This document shows positions 12,600 through 23,900 of a stretch of 64,000 bases of DNA, in pieces. The stretch's first letter is position 1. Every line of letters begins with the position of its first letter. The notes below the pieces were generated by a model. That model worked only from the letters and a program-made list of their open reading frames with translations. It searched no databases and was not told where the DNA came from. The translations under genes were made by a program, and so were the position numbers. This stretch comes from Theobroma cacao (Eukaryota > Streptophyta > Magnoliopsida > Malvales > Malvaceae): the NCBI RefSeq assembly GCF_000208745.1, contig NC_030853.1, positions 17,983,600 to 18,047,599 of the forward strand, given 5' to 3'.

Positions 12600-14065
12600 C
12601 TCACACCTCTTTACTTTCCATGCATTGTCTTTGGCATTACTTTTTTGGATGGTTGCTTCACAATTTTGGAATTTCTTGATACTTGCTTATCCTTAGGAGG
12701 ATTCTTCTTTCTTCTTCTTCGACGAGTAACTAAAATCCATCTTTCATTGTTTGGATCCTTAATTGTAGAACCATAAGCTTTGTCCCCGTTCTCTTGAGGA
12801 TTGAATGTTTCTTTTGCATTTGGGGCCAACATTGTGTAGTTGAAAGATCCAAATTTTATATTCTTACTCATCGCATTAAGTGGAGAAAATATGCTAGTTG
12901 CTAGTGCTATATTTGCTACTGTCATTTCTTCTTCAAACTCGATTTTCCCATCCTTGTATAAACCCATGATTTTGTCTTTTAAGACAAAACATTTTTCAAG
13001 TCACTTCATCTCTTGCAACTGAATGAGGTTAGCCTTCAGAAGTTTTTCTAACATTTTTGTGATATCTGAGCTAAAGAAAGGATACATCTTCTCATGCCTT
13101 TCTTTCAAAAACACTTTCTTTTCATCTTGCGAATGGCCAATTTTTGTCTTTTAGGTCTTATTTGAATTGGTAGTCACCTAGATGGGTTTGGTATTCATAG
13201 TCATAGAATATTTTCCTTCAACCTTATTTGTTAAAGTTTTGCCCTCGTCACAGATGTCTTACTTGCCCTTCCTTGGTTCTTGCATTAGAGGTCCTTGATT
13301 TCCAATTGCTAACGTGTTTAATTCCATGTCATGAGCACAAGTAGCTAATTCTTCAAAAATTTTAGGCTTAGTGCCTTGAAGAATGTAGTGTAATCCTCAA
13401 CTCATCCCTTGGATGCACATGTCAAGGGTTGAGGACTTGGACAATTGCTCTTGCAATTGAGACTAAGATATCTCCACCTGTGGATGTAATTAATCATAGG
13501 CTCATCTTTCCATTAACGCGAAATTATGAGTTCAATCATGCTCACCACATGTCGAGTGCTATGGAAGCGATTAAGGAACTCACGTTCTAATTGCTCCAAA
13601 TTTTTAGTCATCCTAGGCTCCAAGTTCAAAGAGTGAATGAACCAATCAAAAACATTTCCCTTTAAAGAGTGAATGAACTACTTCACCATAAGATCACCAT
13701 AGTTACTAGTGTTGTTGCAAGTTTCCACAAAGTGTGCAACATGCTGGCGAGGATTTCCTTTACCATTAAATTGTTGGAATTTTGGTGGTTGGTAGTTAAA
13801 TGGCATCCTCATTATGATCAATCCTCTAAGAGTATAGCTTGGCATAAGTATATGAAGGTTGAGTGACATTTTTCACTTATTCCTTGATGGCTTCTTTGGT
13901 GAATTCCTTCAATTGGTTGGTAGTGACCACTTCATTGGATTTTTGTTGGAGATTATTTTCCACTTTTATAGTGAAATTCTCCTCATTATCTTGAAGATTT
14001 TGGTGCTGATTTTGGCCAAGATCAAGTGGTGTCTTTCTAGTAAAGTTCCTAACTTTTGCCATCAT
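12600..14065 (-). pseudogene. Gypsy gag remnant
   Basis: On the minus strand 13869-13678 reads MPFNYQPPKFQQFNGKGNPR and then QHVAHFVETCNNTSNYGDL, the opening of the retrotransposon gag domain found in plant gypsy polyproteins. Upstream 14065-13877 gives TPLDLGQNQHQNLQDNEENF, a Gln/Asn-rich N-terminal part. Downstream, 12967-12611 is a Lys-rich segment with RRRRRKKN. Frames change several times and stops separate the pieces, so the gene is dead. Confidence 0.6.
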
Positions 14066-14739
14066 TGAGGAATTTTCTCATCATTTTCATTGATGCTTGC
14101 CGTTAGAAATTTCATAGTTTTTGCAAAAAGTGCTACTTGTTCTTCTAGAGACGTTGTTCTAGTTGTCATGATAGCCATTGCTTTAAAATTCTCTTTTCAC
14201 AAAGAACTTTGGCGAAAGGATGATGGAATAGAGCTACTGCTTGAATAGCCATTATGTTCCTTGAATGGGAGTTTATTTGTACTTGATCCCTTAGAGGAAA
14301 CAAGTTAAATATCAGAGACTTCTTCAAAACTTTGGAAATAAGTATCATATGGAGGATTTGGTTGACAATTGGAAAAGTCTACTCATATAATTTAGTAAGA
14401 TCTTTTTTCTTTCTCCATGTACCATATGAATGCATTGGAGCATCCATACTTGATGATGATGTTAGAAAGACTTCAAGTTTTGCTCGAGTAGGCTTGACAG
14501 CAGTTTTGTTAGCAAGGTTCTACTTGGGAGCCATTTGTAACTTGAAGATTCATTCAAAGAAAAAAGATGAGAGCCAGAGAATGTCCCACTGGGCGTGCTA
14601 GAAATTTGTACATACAAATATCTCATCAAAATTCCTTAAGTTGGAAATTTTGAGACAAATATCAAATATTTGATGTGAGTTATAATCTCTGGAATTCTTC
14701 TGATTAATTTCTTCACTTTGTCTTCAAGAGTCATGAACT

Positions 14740-14992
14740 CGGACTTGGTCTTGATCATGAACTTTGCTTGAGAATTTGATCAAGAACTTCACTTGAGAAC
14801 TTGATCACGAGCTTTGTTTGATATCTTGTTCGGAAACTTTGCTTGAGAACTTGATCACAAACTTCGTTGCTTGATATCTTGATCATGAACTTTGCTTCTT
14901 GATATCTTGATTACGAACTTCGCTTGATATCTTGCTCATGAATCTCGCTTGATATCTTGCTCGTGAACTTCATCGCTTGATATCTTCAATTT
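14740..14992. repeat. Minisatellite of CTTGATATCTTG-type units
   Basis: About nine imperfect units of roughly 24-32 bp, each with the words GCTTGATATCTTG or GCTTGAGAACTTGATCA followed by (A/C)GAACTT(C/T)G. Unit length varies. The array lies in the presumed gypsy LTR. Confidence 0.75.
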
Positions 14993-15129
14993 AGAAATCT
15001 TCTGCTCTTCTCGATCTTTGAAATGCTTTAAAACTTCTAATGCCTCTGAATGATGCAAATAGCTTGGAGGAGCACCATATTTATAATGCTAGATGAGAGA
15101 CCTTGATGAGGATGTAGACTTTTTGAATT

Positions 15130-15480
15130 ATCTCTAAATTATCTTAATTTAATTAGAGATAAATCACGATGACTCATTGAAGCCTTTGGATTGGCTGGAC
15201 CTTAAGTCTTGAATTTTGATTAGACGATTTTAAGTTTTATCTCTAAATTTATTTAGAGATAAACTAAATATTCAAATTTGATTTTTATCTCTAAATTATC
15301 ATAATTATTAGAGATAAATTAGATGACCAATTGATAAAATTTTCATTGGCCAAAAATATGAATATTATCTTTAAATTACCTTGATTAATTTATAGATAAA
15401 GTGGATGATTAATAATTAAATTTTGATTGGTCAAATTTAAATATATATCTTTAAATTATCTTAAAGGATAAATATATATT
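15130..15480. repeat. Repeated palindromic TTATCTCTAAATT motif
   Basis: Four to five copies of a word pair TTATCTCTAAATTAT ... TTAGAGATAAA, each a small inverted repeat, spaced roughly 80-110 bp and separated by similar filler (GATTGG, AAATTTGA). Each copy could form a hairpin. No gene in the stretch. Confidence 0.65.
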
Positions 15481-15599
15481 ACATATAGGTGAATTTTAAT
15501 TGGTTCAACTATGTGTGTTTGAAATAATCCAACCAAAAAAGTAATTATTTTATAATTGATCATATGGTTATGACGTCATCAAGTCCCCGTGACGGTATG

Positions 15600-15800
15600 T
15601 AATTGGATGATAATTTTATTTCCTTCTATAATGACAGCTATTAGTTCAACTAACAGAAGTTAGTTAACAATTAATAAAGACTTGTTTGATCCAAAATAAA
15701 AATATATGAACTTAATTGAATGCAATAAAAACATAAAAGTTTAATTGACTTTTTTATATAATTCAACGACTTATTTGAATATTTAGTCAAAAATAAAATT
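15600..15800. repeat. Single arm related to the foldback element
   Basis: Read on the minus strand, 15795-15600 gives GACTAAATATTCAAATAAG, then AGTCAATTAAAC, TTTATTGCATTCAATTAAG and CTAACTTCTGTTAGTTGA, the same order of words as the arms of the foldback element at 16521-17338. Only one arm is seen, so this is a partial or solo-arm copy. Confidence 0.5.
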
Positions 15801-16520
15801 AGACTAACAAAAGTTAATACCCAAAATCAATATTTTCTATTTTAAGGCAATGGGGCATAACACCTATGCACGACCTAAGATTTGATCCAAACGTGTGGAA
15901 ATTCCCACCTTTTCAATTAGGAGTAACCACTTAATTAAGTGCTATGCTTTGAAGGAAAGCCAAGTTTAGTTTAAAGTGTGTGGCTCAAAAGCACTTGGGA
16001 TTTCCTCACGTGAAAATGAAGTGTAAAAAGACATTATATTTGTGGAATATCAAATTACCAAGGGAAGTGGAGTGGACTGTAGTGGGGCTGGCGGCTTTGA
16101 AAAAGTTGGAATTTTCGATTCTAGACTTCACATCAATTTTGCCTCTAGGCCATTACTGGTTTAAGTTTCCATGGAAAGTGTCTATCATAAACAATCCCAC
16201 CTTGCTCATTCTTTTTCTTTTCCAAGATTCGGTAGTGCAAATAAGTACAAAGACAAGGAACTAGAGCAAAAAGTCAAGTGTGTATACATTATATTCCATC
16301 CAAACTTATTTCTGTTGTAGTAGGTGAGACAATTATTTTTCCTTTTATAACAAGTTTAAGATAGAATTTAGGTAAAAGGTTTTCTTAGTGATTTTCTCTT
16401 ATTTTTTTCAAAAAAAAAATATTAATATGCATGTTCTGATTTTTATCCCAATAATAATAATAATAATTAATCAAGTCTCTGTCATTATTTCATTAATAGT
16501 TCTGAAAGATATAATTTATT
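15801..16520. other. No supported gene
   Basis: A 94-codon open frame at 15980-16264 shows no recognisable domain and no family resemblance that I can name. The remainder is AT-rich, including an ATAATAATA microsatellite near 16450. Nothing further seen. Confidence 0.5.
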
Positions 16521-17338
16521 TGGCTAAATATTCAAAAAAGCTCTCGAATTATATCAAGAAAGTCAATTTAGCCCTTATTTTTTTATTGCATTCAAATAAA
16601 CCCCTGAACTCTAGTTTTGAGTCAAATAAACTCCTTTCACTAGCAGTTGACTAACTCCCATTAGTTAATAGGACAGTCAGTAATTTTTGATATCATGTTA
16701 TGTTCTACGTGGCATATTGACATGTTATTTTTATGATATTAATGCCACGTGACAGATGACATGGCATCAAAAATTGTTGATTAATTAAGAATTGGGTTTT
16801 TTCCTCTTTATCCATCCAAATATTCAAAAATTATTGGTTAGGGTTTTGAAAGAAAAAAATAAAAAAAATTAAATTACTTCAAACTGATTACCATTGTTTC
16901 TTAACTAATTACCATTTTCTTAATTGAAGTCATCCTTAATTACAATGGCTTTAATCGAACTAGAACAGTTGGATTAGGTTTTTTTGTTAGAAAGGATGGC
17001 TTCAATTAAGAAGATAGTAATCGGTTTGAAATAATTAGGTTTTTTTTTGTTTCAAATCTTTAAGCAATAATTTTTGGATATTTGGATGGGTAAAAAGGAA
17101 AAAAATCCAATTCTTAGTAAGCAATTTTCTATGCCACGTCAACATGCCACGTGGCAGATGACATGACATTAAAAATTGCTGACTGTATCATTCACTAACA
17201 GAATTAGTCAATAATTGGTAAAAGAGGTTTCTTTAATTTAATATAAAAATTTAGGGATTTATTTGAACACAATAAAAGAATAAAATCTAAATTGATTTTC
17301 TTTATATAGTTATTTGCATATTTAGCCAATGTATTTCG
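16521..17338. mobile_element. Foldback / MITE-like element with ~340-bp inverted arms
   Basis: The left arm begins TGGCTAAATATTCAAA and the right arm ends TATTTAGCCA; the reverse complement of the right arm follows the left arm for roughly 340 bp with shared words in order: AGTCAATTTAG, TTTTATTG, TTCAAATAAA, CAGTCAG, ATGCCACGTGGCA-type, AAGAATTGG and CCATCCAAATAT. A short centre of about 110 bp (near 16875-16985) separates the arms. No coding frame. The flanks did not give a convincing target duplication. The duplex arms could produce hairpin transcripts. Confidence 0.75.
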
Positions 17339-18901
17339 ATTGAAAATTTAGAAAAAACCTCATTAGCTGCAATCTGAAAAAAAAAAAAAACAAACACGTT
17401 GTGTGCTTACAACGTTCCTACTTTTCTATTTAAAAAAAAAAATTTTCTCTCATTTTGGGAACATCAATGCCAATGTTCACATGGATAGTTTTTCATAAAT
17501 TAAACTTTCTTAAACATATTGATGAAAGCTCTAATAAACCAATAGGTCTTATCAACTATAATTATTTTTCTATATACATTAAAATGTCTTGAATTTCAAT
17601 GGTTTGATTACTTTAAAACTTGCAAGAAACTCACACAAATTTTATAATCCTAATTCTATTATAGTACATAAATAACTAAAAGTGATAACGAATTAATACT
17701 TTCGATTCTTAAAAGTAAAAAATGACACATTAAAATAGTGTTTGGTATCATTTCTAAGATAGTTACAGTGATTTAATCACGTCAATGATCTTCTTATTAT
17801 GGTGTTGTTGTTTTCAGTATGACATAAAAATCGAATATCATTTTATTTAAACTATCTAAATAACCGTCTTATAATAGTCAAAAATTAACAATATTTCATT
17901 ATTATATAGTAAAAATAGCAATAGATAAAATAACTATTATAACATAAATTAAATAAGGTATAATTAACCTATTTAAGTAACAAATATGAAAAATAGATTT
18001 ATGAATAGTTAAAATAAATTCTAGAACATAAAATTATCTTGTGTGTGTATCTATTATAAACCTTCAAAAGAGAAAATGAGATTAAATATACTAAAATGAT
18101 AATGAGTTTTCTCAGCAAATAAAAATAATTTTGAGAAAAATAAAGAGAAGCATGTATGATATGTTTGAGTTAGGTACATAGAATATAATTTTGAAAAATT
18201 ATATATCGATTATATAAAAATAATTAAAATTTTGGGAGAAACTGAGTTTTTTATTGATACATTGTAAATGATAAATTCATAACTGTTTTACAAATCACAT
18301 CATCTCGATAAAAAAAAAAATTACCATCTTTCTAGATGGAACTAATTCAGCTATCAAGACAATAATCTTAAAATACTGCCACATGATTATAATTTCTACC
18401 AAACATAACAATCTAATCTTTAAGTGTAAATCACTTTGGATTTTGAGGTGATTATCTCTTACCAAATGTCACTTAAACTGGTTGAGTCTATAAGAATAAA
18501 TAAATAAGCACAACATTACCAATCAAAAAATAGTGAAACAATAGGCTATAAAAAAGACACGATGTCAACACAACTTCGCCTGTGTACACAGTAATCAAGC
18601 TGTAACTTCATTAATTCGACTACTTGATTTATCTCCTATTTTAATTTTAGTTATTACTATTATAATGATTATCATTCTTGTAGTTGTTTAAAGCATCATT
18701 TCAAAGCAAGAGTCCGCAATTTTACTGTAAAAAAAAAAAAAAAGGAACAATATATATTCATTGAACCAGGCCAAGTGACCTGCTGGTTTAACACCCCGAA
18801 CTGCTCTCCTTCATCCATATAGATTTTTATATCTTTCACCTTAACGTGTAATCTTAATTTCTCTTCATTAGCCCCCCTTTTTATCTGTCTTTCTTCCAAC
18901 T
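17339..18901. other. AT-rich upstream region of the first receptor kinase
   Basis: No gene. It should contain the promoter and 5' leader of the receptor kinase at 18902, but I see no distinct element I would defend. A poly(A) run lies at about 18728-18742 and a pyrimidine-rich leader at 18860-18900 immediately before the start codon. Confidence 0.5.
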
Positions 18902-21586
18902 ATGAAGAGTACTATCAAGCAAAGTTTTAATCACCAAAACCCATTATTTCCTTTCCTTCTTCTCTATCTTTCAATCATCCTGGAATACCTCACCGTCAAC
19001 GTGACCGGCAGCTCACCCCCTCCTTACATCCCTATAGAGAACATCACAATTGACTGCGGTTCCCCCAACGACAATACGGCTCTAGATGGCCGCTCTTGGA
19101 CCAGAGACAACACCCCAAAATTCTCCCCTATAGAATCACAAAACAATCAATCAGTGTATTCGGAAGCACCCCAACAACCTCCTTCTGGTGTTGGTCAAGT
19201 CCCCTTCATCACTGCTCGCGTTTCCAAGGCTGAATTCATCTACGTTTTTCCCCTCACTTCCGGCCAAAAATTTGTTCGCTTGTATTTCTATCCAACTTCT
19301 TATCCACCCTTTGACCCTTTGAAAGCTTTCTTTTCCGTTAATACTGGTGAGTTTACCCTTCTCAAGAACTTCAGTGCTTCACTTCATGCCCAAGGTCAAG
19401 ACACGCTTATCAAGGAGTTTTGTGTTAACGTTGATGAAGGTCAGAGGTTGAACTTAACGTTTATTCCAAGTCCTGATATTTCAGATTCATATGCTTTTAT
19501 CAACGGGATTGAAATTGTTTCCATGCCAACTAATCTTTATTATAGACCTGCCGACGATGAAGGGGTCAAGTTTCTTGGCCAGGGAAACCCTTTCTCCATG
19601 GGAAACGACACTGCCCTCGAGTTGATGTATCGAATCAACGTTGGTGGAACGCAAATCTCTCCCGAACTTGACACTGGCATGTACCGTTTCTGGTCCGACG
19701 ATGACAACTACTTGACAGACGCGGCACCATCCGTTCTTCCTGTTAATGGAAGCATTAATCTCAACTTCAGCGATAAGCCATCGTTTTCTGCACCGGATGT
19801 TGTCTATACAACTGCTAGGACAATGGGGACAAACAAGAGTACAAATGAACATTACAAGTTGACTTGGGAGTTCCCTGTTGATTCTGGCTTTAATTATTTT
19901 GTTAGGTTACATTTTTGCGAGTTCCAGATAGAGATAACAAAACAAGGTGACAGAGTCTTTGAAATCTTCATAGCCAATCTAACAGCAGAAACTCAAGCAG
20001 AGGTTATACTCTGGAGCGGTGGCAGAGGAGTTCCAACATATAAAGATTATGTAGTGGCGATAGGAAGGAAAGGAAATGAGAAGAAACAAAATCTCTCCAT
20101 TGCTTTGCATCCTGCTCCAGAGTGGATGACTCGTTATTCAGATGCAATCCTGAATGGGATTGAAATCTTCAAATTGAGCAACAATGGCAATCTTGCTGGA
20201 CTTAACCCTGATCCTGAGCAAAAAAGTTCGCCTACAATTGTTCCACCCTCGACTCAACCAGGGAAGCACAAGAACAACAAGACAACAATTATTGGAGTTG
20301 TTGTTGGAATATCCGGATTTGTTGTAGTCCCTCTCCTATGTTTCTTCATTATCAAGCGAAGGATGACAATCAAAGATTTAGCTTCGAGTGATGGAGGTTC
20401 ATGGTGGGGGGGCCAATTTTCCCACACCAACAAGTCCACCAAGTCCAAAGGTAGCTCAAATCTACCATCTGATATTTGTCGCCACTTTTCACTATCTGAG
20501 ATCAAAGCAGCCACCAACAATTTCGATACTGTTTTCATTATCGGTGTTGGAGGTTTCGGTAACGTGTACAAAGGATTCATCAATGGTGGTGCAACCGCAG
20601 TGGCAATCAAAAGGTTAAATCCTGAGTCCCAACAAGGGGCCATTGAGTTCAAGACAGAGATTCAGTTGCTTTCCCAACTCCGTTATCTTCATTTAGTCTC
20701 TTTAATCGGCTATTGCAATGATGATAATGAGATGATCCTTGTCTATGATTTCATGGCTCATGGGACCCTCCGTGATCATCTTTACAACACTGATAATCCC
20801 CATCTTCCATGGAAACAAAGACTAGAGATTTGTATTGGTGCGGCTCGCGGATTGCACTATCTCCATAGTGGGGCAAAGCATACAATCATTCACCGTGATG
20901 TTAAGACAACAAATATTCTGTTGGATGAAAAATGGGTGGCTAAGGTGTCAGATTTCGGATTGTCCAAAGTAGGCCCAACCAACATGTCCAAGGCCTATGT
21001 TAGCACAGTGGTGAAAGGAAGTTTCGGATATTTGGATCCAGAATATTATCGTCGTCAACAATTGACTGAAAAATCTGATGTTTATTCATTTGGAGTAGTG
21101 TTATGCGAAGTTTTATGTGCTCGGCCACCAATTAGTCGGATAGCAGAAAAGGGCCAAGTGAATTTAGCAATGTGGGCTCAAAAATGCCATCGAAATGGGA
21201 CCTTTTATCAAATCATTGATCCGTTTTTGAGGGGTAAGATTGCACCTGAATGTTTGAAGAAATATGGGGAGGTTGCAATGAGTTGCTTACACGATGAGGG
21301 AATCCAACGGCCATCAATGAATGATGTGGTGTGGGGCCTTGAGTTTGCATTGCAATTGCAGGAAAGTGCTGAGGAGGAGATCAAGCATGGAGGAGCTGAA
21401 AATGAAATAGATGCAGAGGATGACGCCCCAAGATTTAAGCAGTACGACTTAGGGGACGACAGCGGTTCAGGATTTAGTAGCTTTGTCATCACACCAGGTG
21501 ATGAACATAGTCCGTCTACCAAAGATTCTGAAGTTATAATTTCTGGGGCAGTGTTCTCCGAGCTCAGGAATCCTCAAGGTCGATAG
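18902..21586 (+). CDS. CrRLK1L receptor-like kinase (FERONIA/MEDOS-like), intact
   Basis: A single uninterrupted exon of 894 residues, the usual length and structure of this family. Residues about 1-36 are a hydrophobic signal peptide; about 40-220 and 235-420 are the two malectin-like domains of the ectodomain (YIPIENITIDCG; LYYRPADDEG; YRINVGG; ILNGIEIFKLS). A membrane span follows at about 460-484 (IIGVVVGISGFVVVPLLCFF). The cytosolic Ser/Thr kinase spans about 540-812 with glycine loop GVGGFGNV (from 547), lysine in VAIKRL (K570), HRDVKTTN (H664-D666), DFGLSK (D684) and GSFGYLDPEYY. All catalytic residues are present, so it is predicted active. Family members sense RALF peptides and wall state at the plasma membrane. 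Four RALF-like genes lie 20-38 kb downstream. Exact orthology within the CrRLK1L family is not resolved. Confidence 0.95.
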   Translation: MKSTIKQSFNHQNPLFPFLLLYLSIILEYLTVNVTGSSPPPYIPIENITIDCGSPNDNTALDGRSWTRDNTPKFSPIESQNNQSVYSEAPQQPPSGVGQVPFITARVSKAEFIYVFPLTSGQKFVRLYFYPTSYPPFDPLKAFFSVNTGEFTLLKNFSASLHAQGQDTLIKEFCVNVDEGQRLNLTFIPSPDISDSYAFINGIEIVSMPTNLYYRPADDEGVKFLGQGNPFSMGNDTALELMYRINVGGTQISPELDTGMYRFWSDDDNYLTDAAPSVLPVNGSINLNFSDKPSFSAPDVVYTTARTMGTNKSTNEHYKLTWEFPVDSGFNYFVRLHFCEFQIEITKQGDRVFEIFIANLTAETQAEVILWSGGRGVPTYKDYVVAIGRKGNEKKQNLSIALHPAPEWMTRYSDAILNGIEIFKLSNNGNLAGLNPDPEQKSSPTIVPPSTQPGKHKNNKTTIIGVVVGISGFVVVPLLCFFIIKRRMTIKDLASSDGGSWWGGQFSHTNKSTKSKGSSNLPSDICRHFSLSEIKAATNNFDTVFIIGVGGFGNVYKGFINGGATAVAIKRLNPESQQGAIEFKTEIQLLSQLRYLHLVSLIGYCNDDNEMILVYDFMAHGTLRDHLYNTDNPHLPWKQRLEICIGAARGLHYLHSGAKHTIIHRDVKTTNILLDEKWVAKVSDFGLSKVGPTNMSKAYVSTVVKGSFGYLDPEYYRRQQLTEKSDVYSFGVVLCEVLCARPPISRIAEKGQVNLAMWAQKCHRNGTFYQIIDPFLRGKIAPECLKKYGEVAMSCLHDEGIQRPSMNDVVWGLEFALQLQESAEEEIKHGGAENEIDAEDDAPRFKQYDLGDDSGSGFSSFVITPGDEHSPSTKDSEVIISGAVFSELRNPQGR

Positions 21587-22334
21587 GAAACTAAGGATGG
21601 TAATTAAGGTAAATGTTGCTATTAGTTGAATTATATTGATATATGCAGAACAGTTTACAAAGAATAAGAAAATTATACGAGTGTTTGCTTTGAGGTGTTG
21701 AAGATGATCTTCTTGGAGATAACTGGACCTCTTTGGATTTTGTTGGGTATTGCTAGTGCTTTGTTTTATTTTCAGCCCATGGCACAATTTCTACCAGTCT
21801 GTCTCCCTTGTGATTCTTAGAGTGGCTTGGTTCCCATACATTTATGACAACTGAAGGGAAAGAAATCATAGAAACATGGAAAATGTCCCAACGTATGAAG
21901 CTTATGTTTTGTTGTTGCTTTATCAAAGCATGATTTAAAGTCATGCATTTTTTTAATTTCCTATCAACTTTCCTTTAAATTTAATCCTTTCCCCTGGCAT
22001 GTTAAGAAAAGTAACCCCTTAAAGCAATATTGTTAGTAACTACTGTGAGGAATCGTATGTAATTCAGTTTCATTACTCATGATCCTTGGTGGGCTTGAAA
22101 TCTGTTTTAGCCATTATTAGGCTGAAGGAACGATGAAGATTTAAGAACCTAATTGATCATCAAACTATAGTCTTCTTTTCTGACGCCTCACTATACATGA
22201 CTGGCAAACATGAATCTGAAAAACGAATTTAAAAATTACATGGTAAAAACATCATTAATGAATCAGTTATAACGTTAGTACTTATCAAGCAAGCTTCACC
22301 CTTATGCACCAATCTATTAGTGTCCTGTCCATTA
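21587..22334. other. 3' flank of the receptor kinase
   Basis: No gene recognised. It presumably holds the 3' UTR of the receptor kinase; an AATTATATTGATATAT stretch and an ACTTT-rich stretch could contain the polyadenylation signal, but none is definite. Reverse-strand open frames at 21467-21787 and 21753-21944 look like chance. Confidence 0.5.
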
Positions 22335-23900
22335 TATTTGTTTTTTTTTTCTCCTCAAACAAGTCCATTTTATTAATAAAAGAAACTTACAAAGCTTCAC
22401 AGTTCAAGATGTTAAATTGAAAAGACAAAAACATAATTCACTAGAAATAACACCTAAACAATCCTAAAATGACGATTACAGTGCAGTTCGTGACATAACA
22501 CATAACAAAGAAAAACATGGGTTGAAGCACCTTTTTCAGAAAAACTCTTAACAATCCAAGATAATTTTTTCCATCAAACACAAAGGCATATTAGGTCAAA
22601 ACAATCTCCATCTTTGCATCATTACAGCATAAAACTAGTCTCCAACATGCACTGATATTGAGATCACCAGCTCCGATTTTTGCAAGGGCATCCGCAAAGC
22701 GATTTATCACCTTGTAAATCTACTTATATCTGACATCACCGTCTTCTGCAACCTCTCAATATCAACAAAAACCTTCCACAAAACTCATGACCTAGTATGA
22801 AAGTACTATACAAGAATCTATCTCAATAATTAGACTCAATAATCAAAGATTTCATACCTTTCCGTGCAGAATCAACATAAAAATGTAAAGCATTTAATTG
22901 CTTAAATTTTAGTAAAATTACACCCGTTTTCACCTGAAGGACTGAAGAACAAACCCAACATATTACCAAAACAATCTTTAAGCTCTCCCACACAACGAGT
23001 TGGACCAGATTTCTCTCTAGCAAAGCCGGCAACATTAAATCTCAATTCATCCTCCATAGGAGAATCCAAACAGTTCCTATTTTTGGGTTATTCTCTATAT
23101 AGAGTCTATTAAGCATTCAAGGCATATTCCACCATCCTATTTCCTGAATGGCATTCTCCATTTCAAAGCATTAATCCAATACTTAATTTTAATCGTTAAG
23201 ACCACTTCATCTTTCTCTCCGATCTTTTATTATTAAAAACCAAACCATTTCGAGCAAGCCGTACAGACTATATTGTGGCACCCACCACGGATATCCATCT
23301 ATTTCTCAATGTATTATTCGAGAAAAGGTTTTCACAATAGTCCGCGAAAGATTTCATAGAGCACGAATGACCCACTGAAGGCCCCACCAACTAAATACCA
23401 AGCTCCATATCTCCCATGACAAACAGCATGCAATTAAGATATGGACTTATTCTTCCACAAATTGTCTACACCATGGACATAAAACATCACCATGTTAAAA
23501 GGAGATTCCTCTAGTCTTATGAAAATTCTTTGTGGGAATTACTCTCCAACATTACCAACCAAAGAAAGCATTCGACCATTGGACCTTAGGAGGTCCTTTT
23601 TCTTGTCGTCAACAACCATGTCTCTCAATTCGAATTACTCTTCTAAACTATTCTTCTCCCAATCGAACAAAGATCTCCTAAAATCGAACTCCCGCTCTCC
23701 ATAACCAATCCAAACCTCCCTCACCTTCACTGACTTCTCCTTCACAGTTGCAAAAAGACTTCGAAACATTTTTTTTAATGGAAAACTAGAAATCCTTTTA
23801 TCATACAAAAAACAATTTGACTCCCTTCGGCTCTGATCCATCTACAACTTTCCTTCCCTATCACTTTTTCAACTTAAACAAATAACATTCCTCCACACAT
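22335..23900 (-). mobile_element. LINE (L1-type) 3' fragment
   Basis: The minus strand ends in a poly(A) tail (poly(T) at about 22341-22350). Upward from it are broken frames of the LINE C-terminus: an RNase H-like piece (23035-22823; ...SARKGMKSLIIESN) followed by FADALAKIGAGD (near 22690), a zinc-binding RT tail piece CPWCRQFVEE...SWEIWSLVFSWWGL (near 23470-23370), and FPLKKMFRSLFATVKEKSV with RRSLFDWE (23800-23650), typical of the segment before the zinc-binding region. The 5' part is missing, as in most plant LINE insertions. Frameshifts and stops throughout. Confidence 0.75.

Larger units (their letters stand above)
7291..14605 (-). mobile_element. Decayed Ty3/gypsy element, interrupted by a solo LTR
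   Basis: Reading on the minus strand from 14605 downward the order is primer-site-like GCACGCCCAGTGGGAC (14586-14601 region), gag (about 14065-12600), a protease/linker zone (about 12350-11830), reverse transcriptase N-part (10840-10507) and, after the inserted LTR, reverse transcriptase C-part (7684-7386). Gag-PR-RT order and the RT motifs make it Ty3/gypsy. It is full of stops and frameshifts and breaks off near 7291 beside the SIRE-like LTR, so RNase H, integrase and the 3' LTR are missing. It cannot be autonomous. Confidence 0.75.
14606..15600 (-). mobile_element. Probable 5' LTR of the gypsy element
   Basis: This stretch lies directly outside the primer-site-like sequence of the minus-strand gypsy element, where the 5' LTR should be. 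It contains two blocks of tandem repeats and no coding frame. The outer end is not defined: no TG start with a matching duplication could be fixed, and the far part runs into a foldback-like segment near 15600-15800. Extent and identity are inferred from position. Confidence 0.4.

Noticed and set aside
15980..16264. 94-codon open frame
   Set aside because: No recognisable domain, no signal peptide, and it sits among repeats; not enough to call a gene.
20254..20652. Antisense and alternative open frames within the intact receptor gene
   Set aside because: Shadows of a long conserved coding frame; no independent support.
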